The translations under genes were made by a program, and so were the position numbers. The notes beneath the pieces were generated by a model. That model was not told the DNA's origin and searched no databases. It saw only the letters and a list, made by a program, of their open reading frames with translations. Shown here piece after piece: positions 18,231 to 27,351 of a stretch of 62,247 nucleotides of DNA. The DNA comes from a bacterium. GTDB lineage: Bacteria; Chloroflexota; Anaerolineae; Caldilineales; Caldilineaceae. The DNA lies in the NCBI GenBank assembly GCA_016124945.1, contig WGMT01000055.1, positions 1 to 62,247 on the forward strand, written 5' to 3'. The number at the start of each line of letters is the position of its first letter. Within the stretch, counting starts at the first letter, position 1.

Positions 18231-18911
18231 TTAAACAGCCGTCATCACCAACCGCCCGTCTTGACGCACAACCGGCATGGCGAAGTTGAATCGGTCCAGC
18301 GCGGTGCAGCAGGGCAGATCGGCGGGTGGGAAGTCGGGCCAGTTGGGATCGGGGAAGCGTTGACCCATCACAGAGTTGCGCACCCGTTCCAGGTAGGGTT
18401 CAGGATCGGGCGTCTCGCCACGCAGCCGCGCGTGGACGTAATCGGCCAGGGCTACGTCTTCGTCGCCGCGGCCACCCGGCCCGTAGCCGGTGATCACAAA
18501 TGAGAGCGTCGACGGATCCTGGCGGCGGATGAACTCGACCGTCGCTTCCGCACAACAAAAACTCCCCGCCAGGATCGTCTCTGCCTGTACACTGCGCACC
18601 ATCCCCTGGGTGCCGTTGCTGGTGCGCTGAATCATGCGCCGTCCACGTAGATCCACGCCGTCGATCTCCGCCGGAGAATTGCTAAAATCAAAGCCCGGCA
18701 CCCGTTGGCTTTTCACTTCGCCCATTAACAGTGCATCGGGCATCTGCTCGCGTAACGCGAACGCCTCCGCTACCTCCCCCACCAAAAAGATCGACGCAAC
18801 GCCTCCACCCAACGCAAACGCCGTACAGGTGAAAGCACGCAGCACGTCGATTACCACCACTGTGCCGATGGCCTCGGCACACTCTTCCAACGAATAGTAG
18901 TTGACGATCAT
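18231..18911 (-). CDS. comB: 2-phosphosulfolactate phosphatase family (ComB)
   Basis: A 226-residue ComB-family protein: VVVIDVLRAFTCTAFALGGG at the N-terminus, then LMGEVKSQRVPGFDFSNSPAEI, the RTSNGTQG phosphate-binding loop and the ATVEFI helix. ComB removes phosphate from 2-phosphosulfolactate in coenzyme M synthesis, but bacterial homologues without the rest of that route are common, so the real substrate is open. I chose ATG 18911, which has GGAG seven bases upstream, over a TTG two codons earlier. Confidence 0.85.
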   Translation of the reverse strand: MIVNYYSLEECAEAIGTVVVIDVLRAFTCTAFALGGGVASIFLVGEVAEAFALREQMPDALLMGEVKSQRVPGFDFSNSPAEIDGVDLRGRRMIQRTSNGTQGMVRSVQAETILAGSFCCAEATVEFIRRQDPSTLSFVITGYGPGGRGDEDVALADYVHARLRGETPDPEPYLERVRNSVMGQRFPDPNWPDFPPADLPCCTALDRFNFAMPVVRQDGRLVMTAV

Positions 18912-18951
18912 GATCAATCTCCATCTTCATGAGTTTTAACCATTCTATTTG

Positions 18952-19002
18952 GGTGGCGAACCTGCCAGGAAGGTTCTGTGCCTTCCTGGCAGGTTCGCCA
19001 CC
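18952..19002. terminator. perfect 22-bp hairpin
   Basis: The arms at 18952-18973 and 18981-19002 (GGTGGCGAACCTGCCAGG... and its complement) are perfectly paired with a 7-nt loop TTCTGTG. It lies between the divergent comB gene and the apiose operon promoter, so it may insulate the two. No U-tract is present. Confidence 0.65.
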
Positions 19003-19033
19003 AACTTGAATTACACCGATCTTCAATTGGGGA

Positions 19034-19062
19034 TTGACATCTGCGCCAATTTTCGCTAAGAT
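19034..19062 (+). promoter_or_regulatory. promoter of the aptA operon
   Basis: TTGACA (19034-19039), a 17-bp spacer, then TAAGAT (19057-19062). An inverted repeat TGAAT-ATTG-ATTCA at 19083-19096 lies in the expected 5' leader and could be an operator for the SorC regulator of this gene set; that link is a guess. Confidence 0.7.
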
Positions 19063-19117
19063 GTTGAATAAATTCTCGGCTCTGAATATTGATTCAATCC
19101 CCCACAGGAGACTTTCG

Positions 19118-19948
19118 GTGCTTGACGATCCCAGGCAGTTACAGCTTCTCGCCAATCAGATTCGTCGCCACGATCTAGCGCTGATCAACCACGTCGGGCT
19201 AGGACACATCGGCGGTGACCTCTCGGTGGTCGATCTGCTGGTTACACTCTATTTTGCCATTCTGCACGTTGATCCCAATAATCCAACCGACCCCGACCGC
19301 GATCGCTTTGTCCTCAGCAAGGGGCACTGCTCCGGCGCGTTTTACCATGTGCTGGCTGAGCGCGGCTTTTTCCCCGCGGACGAGATGGAGACGTACATTC
19401 AGCCGCTTTCGCGCCTCAACGGCCACCCCGCCAATACCAAACTGCCCGGTGTCGAAGCCAGCACCGGCCCACTAGGACATGGCTTGCCGATTGCAGTAGG
19501 CATGGCGTTGGCGGCCAAGCAGACAAACGCGTCCTGGCGCACCTTTGTGGTGACGGGCGACGGTGAACTGCAAGAGGGTAGCAACTGGGAAGCGGCCATG
19601 TCCGCCGGTCATTTCGGGCTGGACAACCTGACCCTGATTGTGGATCGCAACCGGCTGCAACAGGGCGATTGGACGGAGAAGACGATGGGCCTCGATCCGC
19701 TGGCCGCCAAGTGGGAAGCCTTCGGCTGGTCGGTGCATGAGGTGGACGGTCACGACTTTGCCGCCATGATCGAACTTTTCCGCTCGGCGCCCTTCACGGC
19801 GGGGAAGCCCAGTGTGGTCATCGCGCACACGCACAAGGGCAAGGGCGTCTCCTTCATTCAGGATCACCCGGGCTGGCACCACCGTGTCCCCACCGCCGAC
19901 GAGTTGACCGATGCCCTCGCCGAACTGAACGGAGCCTCCCATGCGTGA
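19118..19948 (+). CDS. aptA: transketolase N-terminal subunit (apulose-4-phosphate transketolase A-like)
   Basis: A 276-residue N-terminal half of a split transketolase, carrying the thiamine diphosphate pyrophosphate-binding part: SKGHCSGAFYHVLAERG, LGHGLPIAVGMALA, and GDGELQEGSNWEAAMSAGHF followed by NLTLIVDRNRLQ. GTG 19118 is the start: AGGAG lies seven bases upstream, and the longer frame runs through the promoter. It overlaps the C-terminal subunit by eight bases. Split transketolase beside an FGGY kinase and a CUT2 importer is the order known for D-apulose-4-phosphate transketolase, which yields xylulose 5-phosphate and dihydroxyacetone. The substrate is inferred from context. Confidence 0.8.
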   Translation: MLDDPRQLQLLANQIRRHDLALINHVGLGHIGGDLSVVDLLVTLYFAILHVDPNNPTDPDRDRFVLSKGHCSGAFYHVLAERGFFPADEMETYIQPLSRLNGHPANTKLPGVEASTGPLGHGLPIAVGMALAAKQTNASWRTFVVTGDGELQEGSNWEAAMSAGHFGLDNLTLIVDRNRLQQGDWTEKTMGLDPLAAKWEAFGWSVHEVDGHDFAAMIELFRSAPFTAGKPSVVIAHTHKGKGVSFIQDHPGWHHRVPTADELTDALAELNGASHA

Positions 19949-20888
19949 GTTACACGACTGTCGCAAGGCGTTTGCCGCCACTTTAGAAGAGCTGGCTGTC
20001 ACCGATCCCCGCATCGTGGCCGTTTGCAACGACTCGGTTGGTTCCAGCAACTTGGGCGGCTTCGCCAAGCGATTTCCCGAACGGCTGGTGAATGTGGGCA
20101 TCGCCGAGCAGAACATGATCGGCGTGGCGGCCGGCCTGGCCAATGGTGGGCGACTGCCTTTTGTCTGCGGGGCGTCCTGTTTCCTCACTGCCCGCGCCCT
20201 AGAGCAGATCAAGGCTGATCTGGCCTACTCCAACGCCAACGTCAAACTGTGCGGCATGAGCAGCGGCATGGCTTACGGCGCGCTCGGCGCCACCCACCAC
20301 TCTATCGAGGACCTGGCCTGGACGCGTGCCATCGCCAATATGACGGTCATCGTCCCCGCCGACCCGGTGGAGACGGCACAGGCGATCCGCGCCGTAGCGG
20401 CGATGCATGGGCCGGTCTTCGTGCGCCTCAGCCGCATGGGCGTACCCATTGTCCACGGTGAGGACTACGAGTTCCAGATTGGCCGCGCCGCCCAACTGCG
20501 CGAAGGACGCGACCTCACCTTGATCGCCAACGGCACACTGGTGCCGCGTGCACTGGAAGCCGCCGAAATGTTGGCCGCACAGGGGATCGAAGCGCGTGTC
20601 CTCAACATGGCGACGGTGCGCCCGTTGGATCGAGAGGCCATCATCGCTGCCGCGCACGAGACCGGCGCCATCGTCACCGCCGAGGAGCACACCATCTACG
20701 GTGGGCTGGGCAGCGCCGTGGCCGAAGTGGTGGTCACCACCCACCCTGTGCCCATGCGCATGGTCGGCGTCCCCGGCGTCTTTGCGCCCACCGGCCCCAC
20801 CGAATTTCTCTTTGAATATTTCGGCCTGACGCCTCAGGGCATCTGCGCCGCTGCGCTCGAACTTAAAGGAATCAAAGTGGCGGCATGA
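19941..20888 (+). CDS. aptB: transketolase C-terminal subunit (apulose-4-phosphate transketolase B-like)
   Basis: A 315-residue C-terminal half: pyrimidine-binding domain with VNVGIAEQNMIGVAAGLA (the glutamate that activates thiamine diphosphate), GATHHSIEDLAWTRAIANM, VIVPADPVETAQAI, then the C-terminal transketolase domain from about 190 (REGRDLTLIANGTLVPRA, EEHTIYGGLGSAVAEV). It pairs with the subunit encoded just upstream; both are needed for activity. It overlaps the kinase gene by four bases (ATGA). Confidence 0.8.
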   Translation: MRELHDCRKAFAATLEELAVTDPRIVAVCNDSVGSSNLGGFAKRFPERLVNVGIAEQNMIGVAAGLANGGRLPFVCGASCFLTARALEQIKADLAYSNANVKLCGMSSGMAYGALGATHHSIEDLAWTRAIANMTVIVPADPVETAQAIRAVAAMHGPVFVRLSRMGVPIVHGEDYEFQIGRAAQLREGRDLTLIANGTLVPRALEAAEMLAAQGIEARVLNMATVRPLDREAIIAAAHETGAIVTAEEHTIYGGLGSAVAEVVVTTHPVPMRMVGVPGVFAPTGPTEFLFEYFGLTPQGICAAALELKGIKVAA

Positions 20889-22360
20889 AACGTTCGTGTA
20901 TTCTGGCCTTAGACCAGGGAACGACCAATTCCAAAGCCGTGCTCGTGGACCATGAAGGCGCAATCGTCGCCACTGCCTCCCGTGCAGTGGACGTGAACTA
21001 TCCCCAACCGGGTTGGGTGGAACAGGACGCGCACGCGCTCTGGTCCACGTTGCGCGAGGCCGTGGACGACTGCCTGTCCAGAGCCGATGTGGAGGTGGTC
21101 GCCGTCGGCGTCAGCAACCAGCGCGAGACAGTGCTCATGTGGGACAGGGCCACCGGCGAACCACTAGGACCGTGTGTGATCTGGCAATGTCGGCGCAGCG
21201 CTCGCTTCTGCAACGACCTGACTGCACAGGGATTGGAACCCTGGCTGCGCCGCCGCACCGGACTGACCATCGATCCGCTCTTTTCCGCCAGCAAAATGCG
21301 CTGGCTGCTCGACAACGTCCCCGGCGCGCGCGGACGGGCCGAAGCAGGCGATCTCTGTATCGGCACCGTGGACAGTTGGGTGCTGTGGCACCTCACCGGC
21401 GGGGCCGTCCACCGTTGCGACTTCAGCAACGCCTCACGCACCCAACTCTTCAACCTCGAAACTCTGCGCTGGGACGACGAACTGACGGCGCTCTTTGGTG
21501 TCCCCGCGGCGGCGCTGCCCGAACCGGGGCCGTCGAGCCAGATTTTTGGGCAGACGGTCGCAATTGGCGCGCTGCCCGCGAGTCTCCCCATCGGCGCGTT
21601 GATCGGCGATTCCCACGCCGCCCTCTTCGGCCACGCCGGTTTCGAGCCGGGGACGGTCAAAGCGACCTACGGCACCGGCACGTCGTTGATGACGCCCATC
21701 CCCGCGCCGGTCTTCTCGGAACGGGGATTATCCACCACCGTTGCCTGGGCGCGTGAAAACGTCACCTATGCGCTGGAAGGCAATATTTCGGTGACAGGCG
21801 CGGCGGTGCAGTGGGCGGCGCAATTGTTGGGGCTGGATTCCGCCGAAGCCGTGGCTACGCTGGCCCAACAGGCCGAAAGCACCGGCGGCGTCTATCTCGT
21901 GCCCGCCTTTGTGGGCCTGGGCGCGCCCCATTGGCACGAAGCCGCACGCGGCACCATCACCGGGTTGACCCGCGGCAGTGGACCCGCCCAACTTGCCCGC
22001 GCCACCGTCGAATCTATTGCCTATCAGGTGCGCGATGTCTTCGACGTCATGGACGCCGAGGCGGGCGTGCCGTTGCAGCGTCTGCTAGCCGACGGCGGCG
22101 CCAGCCGCAACGACATGCTCATGCAGTTCCAGGCCGACATGATTGGTCGCCCTGTGGTGCGCCGCATTTCCCACGATGTGGCGGCCCTGGGTGCAGCCTA
22201 TCTGGCCGGCCTCGCCGTCGGTTTTTGGGCTTCGGAAGCCGAAATCACGGCGCTGCCGCGCCCGAGCAGCCGCTTCGATCCGCAGATGGGCGACGGTAAG
22301 CGGCGCGATTTGTACAGTGGATGGCAGCGCGCGGTTTCGCGGGCGGTGCTTGACGTGTAG
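20885..22360 (+). CDS. aplK: FGGY-family sugar kinase (apulose kinase-like)
   Basis: A 491-residue glycerol/xylulose-kinase relative. LALDQGTTNSKAVLVD is phosphate motif 1; VGVSNQRETVLMWDRATGEPL and GTVDSWVLWHLTGG follow; GALIGDSHAALFGH and KATYGTGTSLM are around phosphate motif 2; LADGGASRNDMLMQFQADM is the adenosine motif. By sequence alone it could be a glycerol kinase, but fusion in one operon with split transketolase points to D-apulose kinase (AplK). A hairpin region separates it from the transporter genes. Confidence 0.75.
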   Translation: MKRSCILALDQGTTNSKAVLVDHEGAIVATASRAVDVNYPQPGWVEQDAHALWSTLREAVDDCLSRADVEVVAVGVSNQRETVLMWDRATGEPLGPCVIWQCRRSARFCNDLTAQGLEPWLRRRTGLTIDPLFSASKMRWLLDNVPGARGRAEAGDLCIGTVDSWVLWHLTGGAVHRCDFSNASRTQLFNLETLRWDDELTALFGVPAAALPEPGPSSQIFGQTVAIGALPASLPIGALIGDSHAALFGHAGFEPGTVKATYGTGTSLMTPIPAPVFSERGLSTTVAWARENVTYALEGNISVTGAAVQWAAQLLGLDSAEAVATLAQQAESTGGVYLVPAFVGLGAPHWHEAARGTITGLTRGSGPAQLARATVESIAYQVRDVFDVMDAEAGVPLQRLLADGGASRNDMLMQFQADMIGRPVVRRISHDVAALGAAYLAGLAVGFWASEAEITALPRPSSRFDPQMGDGKRRDLYSGWQRAVSRAVLDV

Positions 22361-22364
22361 GAGA

Positions 22365-22480
22365 AGAGATTGGGCATTAGGAATTGTAGGGGTTTGCGTG
22401 GGGCGGAAGTAGATGTTGCTTCATTAGCGAGCGCTCTTTCCGCCCCACGCAAACCCCTACGAGCCAATCGCCTAATCTCT
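22365..22480. repeat. hairpin with GGGGTTTGCGTGGGGCGG arms, copy 1
   Basis: Left arm 22365-22408 (AGAGATTGGGCATTAGG then TAGGGGTTTGCGTGGGGCGGAA) and right arm 22438-22480 (its complement). A second copy at 30397-30474 shares the arm and the inner CTTCAT...GCGAGCG sequence. Confidence 0.8.
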
Positions 22481-22514
22481 CTATCTCAAATCCTTCCCCA
22501 CAAAGGATTCACCT

Positions 22515-23222
22515 ATGGCTGCACCAACACGTTTTCATTTCCTCGTCCTGCTCTTGAGTCTGGTTTTGACGTTTCCCCTTTCCGCCTGCTCGGTGGCCAC
22601 GGTGGTGCCGATTGCCGAAGCCACGCGCATTGCCCAGGGTGGGGCTTTCGATGCAGAGACCTTTGTAGAGACGCAGTGGCCCATCGTGCTGTCGACTGTT
22701 TTGGAGAACAGCGTTGAGTTGTCCACCGTATTGACGGCCTTTGCGCCGGACGATGACGGCCTGGCGTCCAAGGATCATCTTGCGCAGGTGGCGGCGGAAT
22801 ATGGGATCACCACCGAAGGACAGGCCCACGTCTTCATGATCAAAGGCGCGGGGACAATCACCGCGGTAGACGCAGAATCGAGCCGGGGAACGATGGAAGT
22901 CAGCCTCGAAGGCTACGACGGCCCCGTTAAGGTGATCATCCTCATCGGCCCGCGACTACCCAGCGATGAGTCTTCGGTGCGCGATGCGGTGGGGTTTATC
23001 CGTTTCGGCGATTTCCGAGAACAGACCGAGTTCGGTCAGGTGGCCAGAGGCTTCAACCAACGCGTGGCCCAGGATGTCATCGGTGAACTTGACCGCGAGA
23101 ACCTGGCCGGCAAAGCGGTCTCGTTTCATGGCACGTTTATGTTGCGCACCTTCAATGCCCCTGGTGACATCAACGTCAGCGAAATTGTGGTGACGCCGGT
23201 TCAACTGGAAGTGGGGGGCTAA
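22515..23222 (+). CDS. DUF2291 lipoprotein linked to a sugar ABC importer
   Basis: A 235-residue lipoprotein: hydrophobic signal with lipobox LSAC near residue 26, then the DUF2291 body (VVPIAEATRIAQGGAFDAETFVETQW, YGITTEGQAHVFMIKG, VGFIRFGDFREQTEFGQVARGFNQ). DUF2291 genes are usually found with ribose-type importers, as here: the ATPase gene starts four bases after its stop. It probably helps binding-protein or permease function at the membrane; the mechanism is unknown. Confidence 0.82.
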   Translation: MAAPTRFHFLVLLLSLVLTFPLSACSVATVVPIAEATRIAQGGAFDAETFVETQWPIVLSTVLENSVELSTVLTAFAPDDDGLASKDHLAQVAAEYGITTEGQAHVFMIKGAGTITAVDAESSRGTMEVSLEGYDGPVKVIILIGPRLPSDESSVRDAVGFIRFGDFREQTEFGQVARGFNQRVAQDVIGELDRENLAGKAVSFHGTFMLRTFNAPGDINVSEIVVTPVQLEVGG

Positions 23223-23226
23223 CACC

Positions 23227-24867
23227 ATGACAGAGACAACCGGCACGGCGGTTGCGTCCCCGTCTTCATCCCACGAAGACAAAGTGGCGGGTGACGAGGT
23301 CATTTTACAGGCCAAACAGATCACCAAACTCTACCCCGGCACGCTTGCGCTGGACAAAGTCGATTTCAATGTCTACCGGGGCAAAGTGAATGTACTGGTG
23401 GGCGAAAATGGCGCCGGCAAATCGACCCTGATGAAGATAGTCGCTGGGATCGAACAGGCCAGCGAAGGTCAATTGTTGCTCGACGGCAAGGAGATCCAGA
23501 TCCGATCCATCGCCGATGCCGAACGGCAGGGGATTGGCATTATCCACCAGGAACTCAATCTTTGCGCCAATTTGAGCGTCGCCGAGAACATCTTCATGGC
23601 GCGGGAGATCAAGAAGAACGGGCTGATGATCGACGAGGCCGCGCAGAAAGCACAGGCGCAGCGCCTGCTCGAACGCTTGCAGCAACCGGTTCAGGCCGAC
23701 GATCTGGTGGGCGACCTGCGCATCGGCCAGCAGCAGATTGTGGAAATCGCCAAAGCGTTGGCCCAGGAGAAGCGCATTCTGATCATGGACGAGCCGACTT
23801 CGGCCCTGAGCAACGCCGAAGTGGAGATCTTGTTCGACGTCATCAAGGATCTGAAGGCACAGGGCGTGAGCATCGTCTACATCTCGCACCGGCTCAATGA
23901 ACTCATGCAGATCGGGGATTATGTCACCGTGTTGCGCGATGGTCATCTGCGTGCTGAAATGCCGATCAAAGCGATCGACGTCGATTGGATCGTGGAGCAG
24001 ATGGTGGGCAGGAAGACAGCGCAGATGCAGCGTCGGCGTCAGGAAATCGCCGAGAATACGGGTGAAGAAATCCTGCGCGTCGAAGAGATGACGCTGCCCC
24101 GCGTCGGCGGCGGCTACACACTGGATCACGTCTCGTTCTCACTGCAACGCGGCGAAATCCTGGGCATCTATGGCCTGATGGGCTGCGGGCGCTCGGAACT
24201 GCTTGAGAGTTTGAGCGGGTTGCGCCCAGAAACCAGTGGCCGTTGCTGGCTGGAAGGGCTGGAGATCAAAAAGAGCACGGTGACCGAGCGCATTGATCTT
24301 GGTCTGGTCTTGATCCCCGAAGACCGTCAGACCTCGGGCCTGGTGCAGACAATGTCGCTGGCCGACAACATGCTGCTGGCCAGCCTTAAAAAGTACCTCA
24401 CCACCTTTTTTCTCTCACGCAAAAAACAGCGCAACAATGTCGAGACCATGATCAAGGAGCTATCGCTCAAGGTGGCCGATCCCAACCAGATCATCACCTC
24501 TTTGAGCGGTGGGAATCAGCAAAAGGTGGTTGTGGCCAAAGGCTTGTTGACATCGCCCAAGGTGCTCTTGATGGACGATCCAACCCGTGGCATTGACGTA
24601 GGCGCCAAGGCCGAAATGTTCGAGATCATGAACCGTCTGGCGGCGCAGGGCTTGGGCGTCATCTTCAATTCGTCGGATCTAAAAGAAATCTTGGGCATGT
24701 CCGACCGGATTTTGGTCATGTCCAAAGGGCGCATCACCGGCGAGTTTACCCGGGAAACGGCCACCGAAGCCGCCCTGGTCGCTGCGACGGCGGTGGGGCA
24801 TACCATAAAGAAATCAGAGGCACAGAATGAACCGAGCCGGCACATTAACGAATCGGAAATCCCCTAA
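23227..24867 (+). CDS. CUT2 sugar ABC importer, ATP-binding protein (RbsA-type)
   Basis: A 546-residue duplicated ATPase. Domain 1 (about 27-260) has Walker A GENGAGKST, signature-like LRIGQQQIVEIAKAL and Walker B ILIMDEPTSAL. Domain 2 (about 275-510) has the degenerate P-loop YGLMGCGRSELL, signature SLSGGNQQKVVVAKGL and VLLMDDPTRGIDVGAK. This is the pattern of RbsA/XylG-type importers. The gene end overlaps the permease start by 41 bases. D-apiose is the likely cargo from context. Confidence 0.9.
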   Translation: MTETTGTAVASPSSSHEDKVAGDEVILQAKQITKLYPGTLALDKVDFNVYRGKVNVLVGENGAGKSTLMKIVAGIEQASEGQLLLDGKEIQIRSIADAERQGIGIIHQELNLCANLSVAENIFMAREIKKNGLMIDEAAQKAQAQRLLERLQQPVQADDLVGDLRIGQQQIVEIAKALAQEKRILIMDEPTSALSNAEVEILFDVIKDLKAQGVSIVYISHRLNELMQIGDYVTVLRDGHLRAEMPIKAIDVDWIVEQMVGRKTAQMQRRRQEIAENTGEEILRVEEMTLPRVGGGYTLDHVSFSLQRGEILGIYGLMGCGRSELLESLSGLRPETSGRCWLEGLEIKKSTVTERIDLGLVLIPEDRQTSGLVQTMSLADNMLLASLKKYLTTFFLSRKKQRNNVETMIKELSLKVADPNQIITSLSGGNQQKVVVAKGLLTSPKVLLMDDPTRGIDVGAKAEMFEIMNRLAAQGLGVIFNSSDLKEILGMSDRILVMSKGRITGEFTRETATEAALVAATAVGHTIKKSEAQNEPSRHINESEIP

Positions 24868-25984
24868 CCAATTTACCAGTGCAGACTTGCAGCAGCTTTT
24901 GCTGCGGGCGCGGGCCTTCATTGCCCTGATCCTGGTGGTTTCCGTCTTTTCCTTTTTGACGGAGACTTTTCTGACGCCGAGCAACGTCTTGATCGTGGCC
25001 AGGCAGGTGGCAATCAACGCCATTTTGGGCATTGGCATGACCTTCGTCATCCTCACGGCAGGGATCGATCTATCGGTGGGATCGGTGGCTGGGCTGGCCG
25101 CCATGATTGCCGGTGGGTTGATCAATGAGGGGCTGATCCTGCCTATGTTCGGCGTCATCGTCTACTTCAATGTGTGGATGGTGATCCTGATTACGTTGAC
25201 CATCGGCGCGCTGATGGGCGCGATCAACGGGCTGGTGATCACCCGTTTCAACGTGCCACCGTTTATCGCCACACTGGGCATGCTCTACATTGCCCGCGGC
25301 CTGGCCTTACTCCGCTCCAACGGTCTCACCTACCCGAACCTGGTGGGCCGAGAAGAATTCGGCAATCAAGGATTCCCTGTGCTGGGGACAGGCACCTTCC
25401 TTTCACAGGACGTTGTGAACAGTTGGGTGCAGCGTCTGCCGCCGGATTTCTTCCTGGCCAAAGCGTTGACCTTCCTGGCCATCCCCTACACCGTCTGGAT
25501 CATGATTGGGTTTGCGCTGGTGGCGGCGTTTGTGGCGGCAAAGACACCGTTCGGGCGGCAGGTCTACGCCATCGGCGGCAATGAACGGGCCGCGCAGCTT
25601 TCGGGGGTGCGGGTAAAGCGTGTCAAGGTGATTGTTTACATGATCTCCGGCTTCTGCGCCGCCATGGTCGGGCTGATCATTGCGTCGCGGTTGGTGGCCG
25701 CCCACCCCGCTACCGGTGAATTCTTCGAGTTGAACGCCATTGCCGTGGTGGTGTTGGGTGGCACCTCGTTGATGGGTGGCCGTGGCACCATCGGCGGCAC
25801 GATCATTGGTGCGTTTGTCATCGGCGCGCTGAATGCGGGTATGGTGATGGTGGGGATCTCGTCGTTCTGGCAGCAGGTCATCACCGGTTCGGTCATCGTG
25901 CTGGCGGTTATCATCGACCAAATCCAGGCGCGCATGCAGGAACGCGTCGCCTTGCAAAAGCAGCAGCATCTGGCTGAGGCTTAG
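24827..25984 (+). CDS. CUT2 sugar ABC importer, permease (RbsC-type)
   Basis: A 385-residue permease with 8-10 hydrophobic segments. FVILTAGIDLSVGSVAGLAAMIAG and NGLVITRFNVPPFIATLGMLYIARG are family signatures; AIGGNERAAQLSGVRVKRVKVIVY is the cytoplasmic coupling loop; LGGTSLMGGRGTIGGTIIGA is near the end. It works with the ATPase just upstream and the binding protein downstream. Confidence 0.9.
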   Translation: MNRAGTLTNRKSPNQFTSADLQQLLLRARAFIALILVVSVFSFLTETFLTPSNVLIVARQVAINAILGIGMTFVILTAGIDLSVGSVAGLAAMIAGGLINEGLILPMFGVIVYFNVWMVILITLTIGALMGAINGLVITRFNVPPFIATLGMLYIARGLALLRSNGLTYPNLVGREEFGNQGFPVLGTGTFLSQDVVNSWVQRLPPDFFLAKALTFLAIPYTVWIMIGFALVAAFVAAKTPFGRQVYAIGGNERAAQLSGVRVKRVKVIVYMISGFCAAMVGLIIASRLVAAHPATGEFFELNAIAVVVLGGTSLMGGRGTIGGTIIGAFVIGALNAGMVMVGISSFWQQVITGSVIVLAVIIDQIQARMQERVALQKQQHLAEA

Positions 25985-26099
25985 GGAAGTATTGTAGTCC
26001 ACAAGTGCAGGAGCAAAGGGGGTTGTCATCGAAGGTACTCGTTTGGCAGTAAAGGGAAGTGTCTTCAATGTTGAAGGTTTAACCAAAAAGGAGCATGTC

Positions 26100-27122
26100 A
26101 TGAAAGTTACCAGAATTCTGATCGCTGTCGTGTTTGTGATGTTGCTGGCCGCCTGTGCCGCGCCTGCTGCGCCGGCGCCGGAAGCAGCCGAACCTGCCAC
26201 ACCGGCTGAAGCCGCCCCAACCGAAGCGCCCGCCGAGGAACCGGCTGCCGCAGCAGGTTCCAACATCATCTGCGTGATTGTGCCGCCGGTGGAAAACCCG
26301 TTCTTCGGCGCTATGCAGGACATTGCCGCAGCGAAGGCGGAAGAACTTGGCTATGAGGCGCTCCGCCTCGTCCACGATGACGATGCCAATAAGCAACTTG
26401 AACTCTTTGAAACCTGCATCGCCCGTGAGGCAGCGGCCATCATCCTCGACAACGCCGGTGCAGACGCCAGCGTGGCCGCCATCCAGGCCGCCAAGGACGC
26501 CGGCATCCCCAGCTTCCTCGTTGATCGTGAAATCACCCAGGAAGGTGTGGCTGTCTCTCAGATCGTCTCCAACAACTACCAGGGCGCCACGATCCTGGCC
26601 GAATACTTCGCCGAGTTGATGGGTGAAGAAGGCCAATACGCCGAATTGACCGGGCGCGACACCGACACCAACGCCCACATCCGCTCGCAGGGCTACCACG
26701 ACGTGCTGGACGAGATCCCCGGCATGGAGATGGTGGCGCAGCAGACAGCCAACTGGAGCCAGGACGAAGCCTTTGGCGTCATGGAGAGCATCCTCCAGGC
26801 CAATCCTGACATCAAGGGCGTCATCGCCGGCAACGACACCATGGCCCTTGGCGCGCAGGCAGCCTTGCTGGCCGCCGGTCGCGAAGACGTCATCGTCGTC
26901 GGCTTCGACGGCAGCGACGATGCGATTCAGTCGATCCTGGCAGGTGAGCTGAAGGCCACCGCGCTGCAACCCGTCGCCGAAATGGCGATCCAGGCCGCCA
27001 TCCAGGCGGATCAGTTCATCAAGACCGGCGACACCGGCAAGCCCGAGAAACAATCCATCGACATGGTGCTCATTACGCCGGAGAACGCCGGCAACTACGA
27101 GCGCTTCGCACCGAAGCCGTAA
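26100..27122 (+). CDS. CUT2 sugar ABC importer, lipoprotein binding protein
   Basis: 340 residues. Lipobox LLAAC near residue 20 with an Ala/Pro/Glu linker (about 20-55), then a periplasmic-binding-protein-like I fold: IVPPVENPFFGAMQDIAAAKA, ILDNAGADASVAAIQAAKDAGIPSFLVDREI, LTGRDTDTNAHIRSQGYHDVLD, VIAGNDTMALGAQAALLAAGR and VVGFDGSDDAIQSILAGELKATALQP. The family binds pentoses and related sugars. ATG 26100 begins the signal peptide; an earlier in-frame start is not needed. Confidence 0.9.
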   Translation: MKVTRILIAVVFVMLLAACAAPAAPAPEAAEPATPAEAAPTEAPAEEPAAAAGSNIICVIVPPVENPFFGAMQDIAAAKAEELGYEALRLVHDDDANKQLELFETCIAREAAAIILDNAGADASVAAIQAAKDAGIPSFLVDREITQEGVAVSQIVSNNYQGATILAEYFAELMGEEGQYAELTGRDTDTNAHIRSQGYHDVLDEIPGMEMVAQQTANWSQDEAFGVMESILQANPDIKGVIAGNDTMALGAQAALLAAGREDVIVVGFDGSDDAIQSILAGELKATALQPVAEMAIQAAIQADQFIKTGDTGKPEKQSIDMVLITPENAGNYERFAPKP

Positions 27123-27131
27123 GGCAGAAGA

Positions 27132-27341
27132 GGTGATTGGTGATGGGTGATTGGGTCTCGGAACGTGTGAGAGAACGCGCACTTGTGTGTCGTCGAATAG
27201 ACGCTGGTCGTCCATTCGTTGCCCAATCGTTAAGCCTAATCACCATTCACCAATCACCCATCTCTGTGTCGTCGAATAGACGCCGGTCGTCTAATCATTG
27301 CCCAATTGACAAGCCGAATCACCAATCACTAATCACCAATC
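27132..27341. repeat. heptamer hairpin with two 79-bp tandem units
   Basis: The left arm has TGA at 27134, 27141 and 27148 in GTGATTG/GTGATGG heptamers. It is followed by two tandem units starting at 27186 and 27265 (TGTGTCGTCGAATAGACGC, then GGTCGTC, GCCCAAT and AATCACC heptamers). The right arm complements the left. It separates the binding-protein gene from the SorC gene. Confidence 0.8.
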
Positions 27342-27351
27342 TCCTCCAACT

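Noticed and set aside
19034..19117. Longer N-terminus for the transketolase A subunit
   Set aside because: The extension starts on the -35 element itself; GTG 19118 has AGGAG at the right distance.
20885..22360. Glycerol kinase
   Set aside because: Motifs allow it, but overlap with a split transketolase operon and the absence of glycerol genes favour a sugar kinase.
27186..27341. Possible CRISPR-like direct repeats
   Set aside because: The two units are similar over their whole length, so there is no repeat/spacer pattern.
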